A stretch of 64,000 nt of DNA from Bathynomus jamesi (taxonomy: Eukaryota; Arthropoda; Malacostraca; Isopoda; Cirolanidae): NCBI GenBank assembly GCA_023014485.1, contig JAJOZX010000880.1, forward strand, positions 381,501 through 445,500. Direction: 5' to 3'. A program made the translations under genes and the position numbers. Below, piece by piece: positions 10,733 to 22,397 of the stretch (the first letter of the stretch is position 1; the number at the start of each line of letters is the position of its first letter). Below the pieces are notes generated by a model. That model worked only from the letters and a program-made list of their open reading frames with translations. It searched no databases and was not told the origin of the DNA.

Positions 10733-11505
10733 ATATTACTGCTTTTAAATTGGTGATTTTTTTTTATTTGTACAAAACACAAAAAGAAGAAACCGATTGA
10801 TATGAATCCGGTTTTTTAACGGTTAAAAACCGGATTCGAAGCAACCTTGGAACAGTTTTTCCTGTATTTAAGAGATTATTATTATTTTTTTTTTTTAATC
10901 AAAGGCTTCTTTCGTTTTCGCCTTTCGAGCTATGAATAATAGTCTGTGTGGAGAGGAGAGAAATGAAATGAGGAAATGATGAAGTTTGTATATATATATA
11001 TATATATACTAATACTAGCTTTCAAACCTTTGTTTCTCTTTTTCTCTTTCATTCGTTCACCGGTTAAAAATATATTTTTACCCAAAATCACCGTTTCCAA
11101 TTCTCGGCAGTCATTTTGTGTCGTTAAAGGAAATATCCGGCCTTGAAAGAGAAACCGGTCCACTTTCCGGAACAACATTGACTGAGAAAGTGTAAATTTA
11201 TTTATTGATCTTTCACTGATATTGGTTTTTATTATTGATTTAGACTCGTTCTAATCCACGACTTGAATTCGTTAGGTTTGATATATTTTTAACGTTATAT
11301 TCAGCTGGCACTGAAAGTGGCACAGGGCCAGCTGTAACAGGGCTTCGTAGGCCTTCTAACACCCTAAAATAACTTTGCCAACAATATTACTCTATGATCA
11401 CATTTTTAGGCTACAACACGACCCAAACTTTCTTACGTACACGTTGACAAATGTACAGTGTGTGCAATTATTATTTTGTGTATTTGACTTGGTGTATTGT
11501 TTTAA

Positions 11506-11668
11506 GAGTTTTCCCTCAAAGGAGTTTTCCCTCAAAGGAGTTTTCCCTCAAGGAGTTTTCCCTCAGAGGAGTTTTCCCTCAGAGGAGTTTTCCCTCAAAG
11601 GAGTTTTCCCTCAAAGGAGTTTTCCCTCAAAGGAATTTTCCCTCAAAGGAGTTTTCCCTCAAAAGAGT
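11506..11668 (+). repeat. 16-bp minisatellite, about 10 copies
   Basis: The unit GAGTTTTCCCTCAAAG is repeated ten times with minor changes; one unit is a base short. Because 16 is not a multiple of three, the repeat reads open in all frames by chance (EFSLKGVFPQ-type translations), so it is not taken as coding. Confidence 0.95.
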
Positions 11669-12033
11669 TAACTTTCGATTGGATTCAGGTCTTATTCGCT
11701 ACAAATAATTGCGTCTTGGATCGCGATTACTTGAATAAAGCAATCATTTGTTTGTTCCTCCAAATGAATTGAAGAATATTTACTGTATACAAATTATTTG
11801 ATTAGGATTGCTTCTTGTTTAGAAACTTTGATAAGTTAAATTCTATTTGGATGATGATAAGGAAAAGTTATTTTTCTTCTACACCAAACTTATATTATCG
11901 TAAAAATTGCCACAAACTAGATCTTAGATATATTATTTTAGTGGACGAGTACTTGAATGTCTTTTACTCTAAAGGGAAGGGTCTAGCCATTAATGAATCT
12001 CCTGCATGCGTATATAGGTATCGTAGTCAAACT

Positions 12034-12154
<121 letters not shown>

Positions 12155-12428
12155 ATGAGGGACGCGTGCGTTACAGTGATGAATTTTTCTTAGTCTATTT
12201 GGGCTGACTGGGAGGGGAACGTGGCTTTTCATCGCTGGAGAACAGACAACGTCTGTCTGTTTAGTCTGTTCGTGCATGGATTCTTCCATGTAAAGTAATT
12301 TATTAAATTCGATGGGCAGTAAGCCTCAAACAGAACCAGAAAACATTTCCCAAACACCAAACTGTTTTTAATTAATTGAGAGAAGACTCCATTTTTAGGT
12401 TTTCCTTTCATGGGGGAATTGTTAACAT

Positions 12429-12465
<37 letters not shown>

Positions 12466-12471
12466 AGAGAG
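12429..12471. repeat. (CT)n tract followed by (GA)n
   Basis: A run of CT units changes directly into GAGAGAGAG, which makes a small self-complementary structure. Confidence 0.85.
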
Positions 12472-12654
12472 TGTTGTATTTTTTTAATTGAAACCGTATT
12501 ACAAACATTCTCATGAAAGATGTACATTGTCTAATTTTAAGCTCGTTTTTTTTTATTTTTCTTAAGTATTCGAAGCGAATATTGCTCTTGTTTTGTTTAT
12601 CTGAATTTTGTTTGTTTTTGTGCCGCCGTTTCGGTTTTTTTTGTTTTGTTTTGA

Positions 12655-12862
12655 TGCGGTTGTTTAATCTCCTTCTAAACATCTAAGGCCATATGACGAA
12701 GGGAATCCACTGCTTTATGCGGGAACCGAACCGTGAGTCGCTACATAATCTGGACGTGGAGGATAGTCTTCCCATCTAACTACTCTCCCAAACCCAATGT
12801 CGCTTAATGCTGATCGACGGGAAGCGGTGTTACGACACTCGCCACGGAACCAAAAGGTGGAA
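12655..12862 (-). repeat. 5S rRNA-derived SINE (S2), minus-strand copy
   Basis: Read on the minus strand it runs AACACCGCTTCCCG, GATCAGC, TTAAGCGACATTGGG, AGTTAGATGGGAAGAC and then the S2 tail ending in a stretch like AGATGTT and AACAACC. The A-box/IE/C-box order of 5S rRNA is preserved. Confidence 0.8.
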
Positions 12863-13082
12863 GAGACATTTGTAGCAGAATGACTAGAACTGTCTTATAA
12901 AAACGAAAGGTTTGCACCGAAATTTTTTTGAAACTACGGAAATGAACAAAATAACTGAAAATTTCATTTGACCATTCAGTGTAAATGACACGCTTCCAAA
13001 CCAACTCGCTCGTATTATTTAAGTATTGATTACATCAGTTTTCCCTGTGATAATTCCCATAAATCTTCATCAAAAGATTATA

Positions 13083-13112
<30 letters not shown>

Positions 13113-13113
<1 letters not shown>

Positions 13114-13364
13114 TAGTGGCGGATTTACATATGGGCAGGGTCGGCACCTGCCTAAGGCGGCAAATTTTGTCGTATTTGAAGCTAAATAGGGCGAAGAAAA
13201 CAAAAATAAAAAATAAGTTATAAGCACAAACATATAAATAGATTCGCAAATAAATTTTAAAATAAAAAAGAACACGAGCCTTAAAGAGCAAACTAACGTT
13301 ATCACATGGCACAACTATAAGCCACTTTAAGCCCTGCCTAGGGGCGGCAAAATGCTGAGTACGC

Positions 13365-13366
<2 letters not shown>
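13113..13366. repeat. Possible hAT-like MITE (GTGGCGGATTTAC end)
   Basis: The block AGTGGCGGATTTAC...CCTAAGGCGGC lies at the left, and CCTAGGGGCGGCAAAATGC...GTACGCCTGTG at the right, both against TA tracts. GGCGGATTWAC ends with a nearby GGCGGC block are frequent on hAT MITEs. The inner blocks are direct rather than inverted, so classification is weak. Confidence 0.35.

Positions 13367-13421
<55 letters not shown>
13366..13421. repeat. (TA)n microsatellite
   Basis: Uninterrupted TA tract abutting the right end of the preceding repeat. Confidence 0.95.
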
Positions 13422-13423
<2 letters not shown>

Positions 13424-13429
13424 AAAATT

Positions 13430-14450
13430 TGAACGAATTTTTAAAATAGGAATTAAATCAGAAAATTAGCAAGTTTTTATATATAAACAAGCAGTTGGCA
13501 AGTGCTTGCATGACGTCTTCGAGAAAAATTAGAATAGTCTCGGGAAAGCGTGTAAATGTATATACGAGACAAGATCTGGACATGAAATGTATTATATATA
13601 TATATATATATATAATAAATAAAGTTAATTAACTGATGCATGTGAAGTACTGAGTGAAATCCGAAAATGTCTGACAGCAGAACTTTCACTTTAACGGAAA
13701 CAAAAGATGGACACTTGTGGTTTATGGTCACGCATCACATTACAGAATCTATTCACTGAAAAGAATCCAATAACGAAATAAGATCAAGTATGTTCTCTTT
13801 GGGGTGGGGGGGGGAGGAGAACAATTAAAACATCAGTTCTTAATTGTAAAACCGGAATGAAAAAAAAACACACATTGAGATAGCCGGACAAAAAGATTTT
13901 GCATCATTCTTAATGCGGTGCAAGGAAATGGTATACCTTCAGGACGAATATAGTAAACTCTCTGAATATTCTATAGGCCAAAAACTAATTCAATACCTTC
14001 CTGAAGAAGTTGAGACGTGTTGAATATTAATAAGAAGTTATTTAGAATTTGGTTTCGTTAATTTCTCGCCCGAATTCGCGAACCAGCTTTCTCTATCGCG
14101 GGTTACGGGGATGAAATTGAACAGCAACTCTCTCCTTCATCAGATCCCACAAATAAGAGATGGTGCTGAATGGTGGTTAGTCACAAACCGATAGTGAATA
14201 CCGAATTTTAAGTATATTAGGTCTTGTTTTCAGAAAAAATATTTAACATTTTGCAGAGAACAGAATCTTTACTGTGACCAACGCTTTGGTCAGCGCTTTG
14301 ACCACCCCATTTGATCTAATCTAATTAATACAAAATTTAAAATTGTTTTCAATGTTATAATTTTTGAAGACAAATATAAAATTAAACAAAATTTATATTA
14401 TACAAGTTTTGGGGCTGCGAAAGCAGAAAAAAAATTTAAGGTCTAAGGCC
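13430..14450. other. Unassigned stretch
   Basis: AT-rich DNA with a short TA tract near 13593 and a G-run at 13801-13816. No frame, SINE box or inverted repeat stands out. Confidence 0.4.
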
Positions 14451-14454
14451 AGCC

Positions 14455-14516
14455 GCACGCAGGATCGTCTCGCGACTCGCGACTCCACTCGTGAGTCGCG
14501 AGACGATCCTGCGTGC
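14455..14516. repeat. Perfect CpG-rich hairpin, 24-bp arms
   Basis: Arms at 14455-14478 and 14493-14516 are exact reverse complements (GCACGCAGGATCGTC...) around a 14-base loop. The arms hold many CpG dinucleotides in an AT-rich setting. One arm recurs with a few changes at 15333-15362, so it belongs to a dispersed element. Confidence 0.85.
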
Positions 14517-14841
14517 AGGCCGACCTAATGAATAAAAATGCATACCGAAATGATTCAAGAATAAGTGGTCAAGTTTCTCGCATCACAACTCCGCACCAAA
14601 ACACAAAAATGTTGTAGAGTAAAAAGCGTATTTTTTTTATTCAGGTTTATTTGTTTAAAGCAAAATGCAATTGTCGAATAAAAAAAAAAGGGGTTTATTT
14701 AAAAAGTTTTGTCGGAATTATACATTTTTAAATTTTTATTTTTTAATTATTATTTTTAAAACAAAAATGTAACATTATTAATAACAAAAAAAAAATTATT
14801 TTTAGTAATATTTTTTCACTCTATAAATGATTTTCTTTTAA

Positions 14842-14842
14842 T

Positions 14843-14894
<52 letters not shown>
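14842..14894. repeat. (TA)n(CA)n compound microsatellite
   Basis: A TA tract grades into CACACACACA just upstream of a hAT-like MITE. Confidence 0.9.
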
Positions 14895-14919
14895 GTGGAA
14901 TGTTTTCTCCTGTTTAGGA

Positions 14920-15228
14920 CTGGTTCCCAACTTTTTCTGGCTCAAGGCACCCCGGTACCATCCGTTCCTCTTTCGAGGTATCTCCGAGGATTTTCGTCTC
15001 CCATTGTTCAATATTCATTTCTTCCCCACCCCCACCCCTCCAACCCTAACTGCCCAAACATCACGTAAATTCAAACAGATCTTATATAGTTTCTTTATGG
15101 ACGTAATAAATCACGAGTATTTTGTATCATTTGAAATTTTCGTATGTTTAGTAATAACTTTTGAATTTTCATTTACTTATTTGTGTCATTTCCATGAAGT
15201 TTCGCGGAATCCCAGTTTGAAAACACTG
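14920..15228. mobile_element. hAT-like MITE
   Basis: Left end CTGGTTCCCAAC and right end GTTTGAAAACACTG resemble the CAGTG-TTCCCAA inverted repeats of hAT MITEs. The eight flanking bases GTTTAGGA and GTTTACTG match at five or more positions, consistent with a decayed 8-bp target duplication. There is no coding capacity. Confidence 0.45.
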
Positions 15229-15332
15229 GTTTACTGGGGGGGGGGGAGGGGGAGTCGCCTCGCGGTCGCTGCAGTGTGCGGGGGCTCCCATTTTGTCAAT
15301 GTAAACTCATACGCGACTCGAGTCGTCACGAC

Positions 15333-15362
15333 GTGAGTCGCAAGACGATCCTGTGTGCGACC
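15333..15362. repeat. Partial copy of the 14455 hairpin arm
   Basis: GTGAGTCGCAAGACGATCC matches the right arm of the hairpin near 14493 with one change, followed by TGTGTGCGACC. It could be the far inverted end of one element spanning both sites, or a separate copy. Confidence 0.55.
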
Positions 15363-15899
15363 AGCCATAGTCTAATTCTCTACCTGAATGAATGATATCG
15401 ATTTCGATGTGAAATTTTATTTTTTTAAATTTTGTTCCTTCTGCTGAAGTGGAAAACGCATTTTAAAAACGGAGGATACCATTCGTATACCATTCCTGAC
15501 CAAACAGTTTTCAGTGGTGCTGCATGATGCCATTGGATGCACCCTTTCTCGAATTCAATCTCTGTATCGTTGCGGGTATATTTCCCGATGTATCTAAAAT
15601 GGCCACTATTCTTCATTTTAAATGAGGATCTGCGGATATCGCTGGTACTTATAATAGATCTACTGTATTTCTATCATACTTTGCCTATCGAAGCAAAGAT
15701 TTTCATTCGCCTATATCATCTTTTCGTATTAATAATCTTATTTTTGTTCGTTAAGAGTAGGTTTTATTCTAAAATAAAACTCGCTTTAAGATACTGTCAT
15801 TATTTCCTTAAACGATATTTGTGGATAAAATATATTTGCTTGCTACTCACTAAAAATCTTTTATACAGTTTCGTTTATCTGCTTTTTCATATTAATTAC

Positions 15900-16690
15900 G
15901 ATCGTTAGCAAGTGGTTAAGACTATGAATCCTTGCTCTTCAGGTTTTTATGTTAAATATGACGTTCCTCAAGGTTCCTCCTTGGGTCCCTGTTTTTGTCA
16001 TTTACATTAATGATTTAATTAATGTCATAGTTACCCATATTGTATTTTTTATATTTTAATTTATTTATCGATACTGTGTATATTTATTTTGTAATAAATT
16101 AATTATTGACGAGTATCTTTTGAGTATTTTGTAAAGAAAAAAAATCTCTGATTTCCACTTCGGCCAATATATGGTATAATCTATGGAATGGTTGGTACGT
16201 TTGGAAATTTCTCTGTTGACTGAAAGAATTGCGGGTTTAATTCTTGAGAATGACTTCGTATTCAGTATTTCCTTCCTTATGGAATAATATTTTCTATGGG
16301 ATGGATCTATCTTGTTTAGTATCTTTAATAAGGTAAAACTTGTTCAGAATTATACTGTGGGAAATGTCTGTAATTTTAATCGACCTTGGCATTTATAAGA
16401 CCTACTATTTTAAACGTAAATGAATTTAGGAACCAAAAGTGGTTAGATTCCCGTACCTTGTAACGGTAATCATGCATTTCTTTCAACCTTTAGTTCGAGA
16501 CTTATTTTCTGCGCGAGACAAGCATTTACCTTGGTTGTCTTCCCAAAGGGCACGTACGAATCAGTTTCTTCCTGGACAGAGTTAAAATTTTGGAATGATT
16601 TGCTTTTGTTACAAAAAAATTCTGACTCTCTACGATGAAATCTCTCTATTTCCTTGATAATTAATAATTCAAACTCGTCCAATTTTTTCT
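15900..16690 (+). pseudogene. Non-LTR retrotransposon relics
   Basis: At 15955-15990 the frame reads YDVPQGSSLGP, the reverse transcriptase block upstream of the catalytic YxDD motif. At 16540-16630 another frame reads SWTELKFWNDLLLLQKNSDSL, like the C-terminal end of CR1/L2-type LINEs. The DNA between has many stops, so it is an old, eroded insertion. Confidence 0.45.
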
Positions 16691-16712
16691 TATATATATA
16701 CACACACACACA

Positions 16713-17127
16713 CAGGGTGATTCAAAAGTCAGGTTACATAGGGAAATACTGTATTATGAATGATACAGGGGAATAGTCACATCACATGTTCGATATGGCC
16801 ACCGTTAACGGCAATGCACTTGTGCAGCCAGCTAGGAATATCACATCAATGCGCTCCTCCTTCGATAACATCTCATATCTCATAACTCATTTACCTGCAA
16901 AGAAACAGAAAAGCAAATGTAGGTGGACAGTAAATGATAACGTTTATTTTGAGAATACATATTTAATTTTTTTTGTATACTATAATACAAAATAAAATTT
17001 AAATAAATTTAGTTATAATATTTAATATAATATAACACAAACACCATAGTTATAATGAACACCATAGTTATAATATAATATAACACAAACCGTATTCAAC
17101 CTACTGTCCACCTACTTTTGGTTCACC

Positions 17128-17130
<3 letters not shown>
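16713..17130 (-). mobile_element. CAGGGTG-type mariner remnant, internally deleted
   Basis: The left end CAGGGTGATTCAAAAGT and the right end (minus) CACGGTGAACCAAAAGT are diverged inverted repeats between (TA)n/(CA)n tracts. On the minus strand 16780-16846 encodes the C-terminal signature WLHKCIAVNGGHIEHVM followed by a stop, typical of mariner/IS630-type transposases. The rest of the gene is missing. Confidence 0.7.

Positions 17131-17131
<1 letters not shown>

Positions 17132-17185
<54 letters not shown>
17132..17185. repeat. (TA)n microsatellite
   Basis: Uninterrupted TA tract starting at the right end of the mariner remnant. Confidence 0.95.
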
Positions 17186-17187
<2 letters not shown>

Positions 17188-17189
17188 GC

Positions 17190-18620
17190 TTATGGTTTGT
17201 TTGCATTGTTCTAAAACCAGTTATTACCGTTTTCAATAGTTATTTTTTATTATTTATTATTATTATTAAGACTAGGAAAGCTCATTTGGTATTCAGTTTC
17301 GAATTAGTCACTCCAAAAAAGATAAATCAGTGATTTAATTTGATATTTTCTCGCTTGTTGAAGAGAAATTATGTTGGTGAAAAGCGTCTCATGGAAGGTA
17401 TTGAACGACCTCGCAGGACGGAATTAAGTAGGATAACTTTAAGAGTGAGGCGAATACCGCTGTAGTAACATGCTTGACTACCCAGTAGTAAATCGCGGTG
17501 ATCTGCCAGGGCAGAATTTAACGGGAAAAATATACGAAAAAAGTAGATTTTTCTTCAAGATGAAAAAGCTTTTTTCGACTCATACCATTTGGGTGCTTAG
17601 AAAAGACGATTAAAGTTCATTTTTTGGTGCAATTAATGTTGTTATTAATAAAAATGTAAAATCTATTTCGGATTTTCACCGCTTGGAGTATCCTTTTCTT
17701 ACGGAATAAGATGCTGGATATGGTTCATTGCTCGTTTTCCGAAACCTGAAAATGCCCCGAAAGCTCTATCGTCCATAATCAAGAATCATTATTATTATAT
17801 CCATAAAAGAGGAAGAGTTGCCACATTTCACCAGGAAATAAACTTTTAATCAGCTCCGCTTAACTAAATTTCATAACATGGTCGGCCTTCACTTATTTTG
17901 GAATTTGGACCATGTTGTAATGTCTCGTCAACTTCCTGAGTAGCGTCAACAAAGTGAAACTGTTCCCGTTTTTGGCTACATTTCTAACCATTGTAAAGTT
18001 ATTGACGTCAAATCCTGAAATCACCGAAAAATCGTTCGCTTTAAGAGCGACATTTTTTGCATTAATTTGAAATTTGAAGATGGTCCCGACAGATTTATGG
18101 ATTTTTATAAGCAGTTTGAACGTGATAATTTCATTCAGTGAAAATAGGATTCGAAAAGTCTCGGGTTAAAAATCCAAATATCTGTGAAGTAACCCGTGTC
18201 AAATGTGTTTTAAACAGTCGTACTGTACGATGACGCAACAGTTACGATCATTACGCGCAAAAAATGGTACGTACTGTACCATTATGTACTACAGGTACAT
18301 TCATCCTTGATGAATGCGCTTCAACAATAATGTACAATGTTAGTGCGTGTTTTAAGGGATTACTGTAAAGTGGGGGTCATCAAAAGGCGGGCCTCGGTCC
18401 TGATTCGGGGATGAATGTTATTTCGAATAAAAGGAATTTAGAGAACGTTCTAAAATAATAACTGAAATACAAGTTGATTTCGTTAAAATAATGTCGCCAC
18501 ATCACAAAAGAACACACCCACTCGCCACGCACCTTACAAAAAAAAATGTGGGTAGCGGACCTCGGTACAGTTAGAGAAACACGTAAGCGAACCTCATAAA
18601 ATATTAATTACCGACCCCTA
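17190..18620. other. Unassigned stretch, possibly old LINE material
   Basis: Several short plus-strand frames (for example around 17350-17420 and 17990-18070) resemble linker regions of non-LTR elements, but no diagnostic motif is present. No intact gene is visible. Confidence 0.35.
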
Positions 18621-18625
18621 ATGTA

Positions 18626-19241
18626 CAGGGTGTCCCAGAATTAACTATCTATTTCAATGAAATCGGACAAATTTTTTAAAAACACACTTTTATTTATGTT
18701 TATCATGTTTAATATGTGTTAAAAATGTATAAATTTCTAAATTTGTTTCATAATTTTATTTTCATTATCTGGTCCAATGAAAGACCGTCTGAAGTCATAG
18801 AATGGCAAAGAGACTCTCCAAAAGTTAACGTGTGGCTTGGAATGACCAAATCCAAAATTTATGGTGCTCCATCTTGTTGAAACACAACATTATCAAGAAT
18901 GCCATCATCAAGAAGCTGTGGTTCGAGAAACTGCTGAAGCATATCAAGGTAGACGGTACCTGTTACAGTTGCTTCCGCAAAGAAGAATGGGCCATAAATT
19001 TTGGATTTGGTCATTCCAAGCCACACGTTAACTTTTGGAGAGTCTCTTTGCCATTCTATGACTTCAGACGGTCTTTCATTGGACCAGATAATGAAAAAAT
19101 TATTAAAATAAAATTATGAAACAAATCTAGAAATTTATACATTTTTAACACATATTAAACATGATAAACATAAATAAAAGTGTGTTTTTAAAAAATTTGT
19201 CCGATTTCATTGAAATAGATAGTTAATTCTGGGACACCCTG
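18626..19241 (-). mobile_element. Palindromic mariner derivative P1 (616 bp)
   Basis: TA (18624-18625 and 19242-19243) flanks ends CAGGGTGTCCCAGAA. Arms 18626-18864 and 18992-19241 are near-perfect reverse complements of about 240 bp, and the loop is 127 bp. On the minus strand the arm plus loop encodes a transposase core fragment (SPKVNVWLGMTKSKIYG and FFAEATVTGTVYLDM in the sister copy). The sister copy at 52480-53086 is the same element in the opposite orientation. Confidence 0.9.
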
Positions 19242-19432
19242 TATATAAAACCTGGAGCTGATATTACCTACATTCGCTTTGTAATTAAATTTTGAATACG
19301 TGATACTTACCCAGAAATAATCCTGAAATCTCAAAGGTTCGTCAGTATCACTCATTTTACGCAGAAGGAAACGCATTGAATTAATTTTTAAAAAATATTA
19401 CAAAAAAAAAAAAAAAATTCACTGCTTCTTTA

Positions 19433-19506
19433 TCATAAACTAAAACCTGACTACCTCATAAACTAAAACCTGACTACCTCATAAACTAAAAACTGGCTAC
19501 CTCATA
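19433..19506 (+). repeat. Short tandem repeat, about 28-bp unit, 2.5-3 copies
   Basis: The unit ATAAACTAAAACCTGACTAC followed by CTC is repeated, with the last copy changed to AAACTGGCTAC. Confidence 0.85.
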
Positions 19507-19921
19507 ATTTTTTTTTTAAATGAGGGAGATTTCTTTTTAATTCTTATGGACGAGACTTTTTATTTTATTTTTATTAACTTTTCTCTATAATATTTGCATT
19601 TCAAATTGACGTGAAATAATTAATTATCAAATTTAATCAACGCAAGTTTAATAAATAAAAGAATTGCTCATTTTGGTAATTTCATCATGGCTCACTCAAT
19701 TAACGGAGAAAATCTATTCTTTAACGGACAAAGCAAGTTTTTAAATTTCTTTCAAACAATTATAATTTTTTGATGAATAAACTAACCAAGTGATGACACG
19801 AACTTGGCTTTTCGTTCTGCTTCACTATAAAAATATCGCTTCCACATTCTCACGCAACAGCTGGAAGGGAACTGGAGATAATCAGGCTCTTTGCTAGGCC
19901 TCGAACCTCTCGCTGGAACTT

Positions 19922-19926
19922 GAGAG

Positions 19927-19996
<70 letters not shown>
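19922..19996. repeat. (GA)n microsatellite
   Basis: About 70 bp of GA with one early interruption. The overlapping LSLSLS frames are artefacts. Confidence 0.97.
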
Positions 19997-19999
<3 letters not shown>

Positions 20000-20266
20000 T
20001 TGATCAGTGTTGCGTTCTTCTGAAACTTCATTGTGAAAAAGAATAAAAACAGCAGTTTGGGGTTTGAACATTTTTTATAGGTTAATAGGAAACGTTTCGG
20101 CAAGTACAGTTTCCATGATCAGTGGTATTAAAGTAATGAAGTAGAGAAGCCGAAGGTAGATATTAAATGATCTTGAAAAATACTGTTACAGTCATTATGA
20201 TGTAATATTAGGTCCAATTGCTCTGTCGAAGGTGGTCAAAATTATTTAATGCACAGCTGAATGGGC

Positions 20267-20267
<1 letters not shown>

Positions 20268-20312
<45 letters not shown>
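20268..20312. repeat. (TA)n microsatellite
   Basis: TA tract at the tail side of the adjacent SINE S3 copy. Confidence 0.9.
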
Positions 20313-20314
<2 letters not shown>

Positions 20315-20545
20315 TATAACTGCAATGACCGCGCAGTATATAAATGAATAGAAACGACATAAGTGTTAAGGAACGTTTCTGCACACGAGGAGGAGAGATA
20401 ACGAATAAATGAAAAATGAGGCGAACCGCCCGGGAATCGAACCCAGGGCCTTCCAATTGCCGGTTGGACGCTCTACCATTATGCTACGGACCTCACTCAA
20501 TCACAAATCGAAATTCTCCCACATAGGGCAGAAACCAATGCCCTG
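20313..20545 (-). repeat. tRNA-derived SINE (family S3), minus-strand copy
   Basis: On the minus strand: GAGGTCCGTAGCATAATGG (box A), CAACCGGCAATTGGAAG, then GGGTTCGATTCCCGGG (box B) and a tail through CGTTATCTCTCCTCC to TGCGCGGTCATTGCAG. The tRNA-like head matches copies at 23900, 24180 and 60560. The anticodon arm does not fold as a proper tRNA. Confidence 0.75.
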
Positions 20546-20546
20546 A

Positions 20547-20747
20547 GAGGTTGTTTAACCTCCTTCGCAACATCTAAGGTCATATGACGGAGGGGACCTA
20601 CAGCTTTACGTGGGATCCAAACCACCGGTCGCTACATAATCTGGGCTCGGAGGACGGTCTCCCATCCAACTACTACCCAGATCCACTGTCGCTTAACGTC
20701 GCTGATCTCCGGGAAGCGGTGTTACGACATTGGCCACGACGTAGCCA
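20547..20747 (-). repeat. 5S rRNA-derived SINE (S2), best-preserved copy
   Basis: On the minus strand: AACACCGCTTCCCG, GAGATCAGCGACGTTAAGCG (box A region), GGATCTGGGTAGTAG (IE) and TTGGATGGGAGACCG (box C identical to the 5S consensus). The S2 tail follows (CACGTAAAGCTGTAGGTC, AGATGTTGCGAAGGAGG). Confidence 0.85.
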
Positions 20748-20763
20748 TATATATATATATACA

Positions 20764-21105
20764 CGCCTCGGTGGTGTAGTGGTTAGCATTGCTGATTACG
20801 AATCCCCCGGGTTCGAAACCCGGTGACGGCAGGCGGCGCGCAACAAAGCCCAGATGTTCATCCTTCCACACTAAAAAAAAATTGGTTTGTGATGAATGGG
20901 TACCCAAGGTAGCCAGCCTAGTGGTTAAGACGCTGGGCTGTTGAACGGGAGGTCGTGAGATCCAGTCCAGGACTTTGTAATTTCTGACCCCTCGTGGTGG
21001 GACGTGGTTCGAATTCCATGTTAAACTTGTGTCTGAGGTGGAAGCGACCGGAATGGCAGCGAGGGTCACCAGCTTGGATTACACCCAAACAAATTAATAT
21101 TAAGG
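20764..21105 (+). repeat. SINE S1 copy with a longer second unit
   Basis: The first unit has box A GTGTAGTGGTTAGC and box B GGTTCGAAACC. The second unit CAGCCTAGTGGTTAAGACG carries an extra block (GGGAGGTCGTGAGATCCAG) before GGTTCGAATTCC, as in tRNAs with a long variable arm. This longer form also occurs at 34310 and, partly, at 30843. Confidence 0.8.
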
Positions 21106-22215
21106 TTATAAAAGACACCTTATAGTTTTGTATTTTATTATGAAAATAAAGCCGTTATTTATTCACTGTGGTAAACAAAGAATTGACAGTAATTAATTGG
21201 TAGGTTTTACGTTATGCTTATGACATAGACTTAGCTAATAAGATGAAATGTTAATAGCTTAATTGACACGTAATAAGTAATATACTCATTGATGGTATGT
21301 AAATGGCATGCAACATGGAAAATTGAATAGACCTAGTAAATGATATAAAGAATGCACGTGCGTTTGGTACATTGAATGGAAAACATGACACTCTGATTAA
21401 GTAGGCTAGATGATTGAATGGGCCTAGTAATGACGCAGAATAAATGATGCGGCCCCATAATAATGGAAGTTAATGACGTGCATTATTGGATAGGCCTAAT
21501 GATAGTTGAGGGAATATACATTGTAAATGAATTAGGCCTGCAGTAAGAGAAATTAAGTTATCACATAAACATATAAATGAACACAATAACAAACAATGAT
21601 ACGCGAAGTTACGGTTTTCGGAATGATACTTGACTTGGGAAAATAGGCCTACTGCGTCATTTAACGAGAGTCAATTGGAACGTTTAATTACTCACTTTGG
21701 GAGTATAGCCTACCGTTCGGCGGTAGGCTAATGTAGGCTTCATATGATTTACTTAGAGAAGATGTACTTATCTTTACGGGACGATGAAACCGCTGTTGGA
21801 GTGTTGAAGAGGAACCTATTACCGTAGGCTCGAGTTGTCGTTGTCCGTTAAGCCTCTCGAGATGATGGAGATGCTTGATGTAGGCTTCTTAAAACGTAGG
21901 CCTGAGGTGATGTTACTTCTCGAGGTGCAGGATGGCCTATAAATGATCTTGCCGGCGTAGGCCTGAAGTGATTCTGGTTGGGCTTCGAAGGATTGCTTCT
22001 GCAGGCGGTCTGTAGAAGGTTTTACTTGATGATAAATCGTAGGCGTTGAAGGAAGCAGCAGGCCGCTCCTCCGGCGGGAAACCGGAGGGCGGTTGTCGGA
22101 CGTGTTGCTCGTAAAGGTGGAAATCGAGTGTGCGAGTGCGAGTGAGTGAGTGTGAGTGGGAGCTCGCTTTTATACGTAGTTCCTGTGACGTAGGACTTCG
22201 CGCCAAATCTTAAGA
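21105..22215 (-). promoter_or_regulatory. Possible LTR or promoter unit rich in TAGGCCTA motifs
   Basis: On the minus strand TATAAAA lies at 22168-22174 with TCACT-type initiator candidates about 30 bp downstream, and AATAAA lies at 21158-21163, about 1 kb on. Between them are many AGGCCTA/TAGGCCT words and no long frame. A solo LTR (promoter, R, poly(A)) or the start of a non-coding transcript would both fit. I could not see a clear LTR-end target duplication. Confidence 0.3.
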
Positions 22216-22397
22216 CGCCTTGTCCGCGCGTCCTTTTGTTGAAGAGCTTGCGTTCGCGCCTTTTGGGAAGAAACAGACGTTTCCATTGTTTGATTCTTTG
22301 CCCACGTGTGTTTTTCGAATAATGTTTGATGAAGGCGTGGAAAGAAGAATTTGTCTGTCTATTTGTTGGTCTATTTCTTGTCAATCCGCTATATATA

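Noticed and set aside
11375..11708. Frames of 85-98 codons with FPQ/FSLK repeats
   Set aside because: They arise from the 16-bp minisatellite, which reads open in all frames.
19850..20103. LSLSLS-rich minus-strand frames
   Set aside because: Translation of the (GA)n microsatellite.
20660..20745. A 5S rRNA gene
   Set aside because: The 5S-like head is incomplete, joined to a SINE tail, and repeated at dispersed sites; no tandem array or T-run terminator is present.
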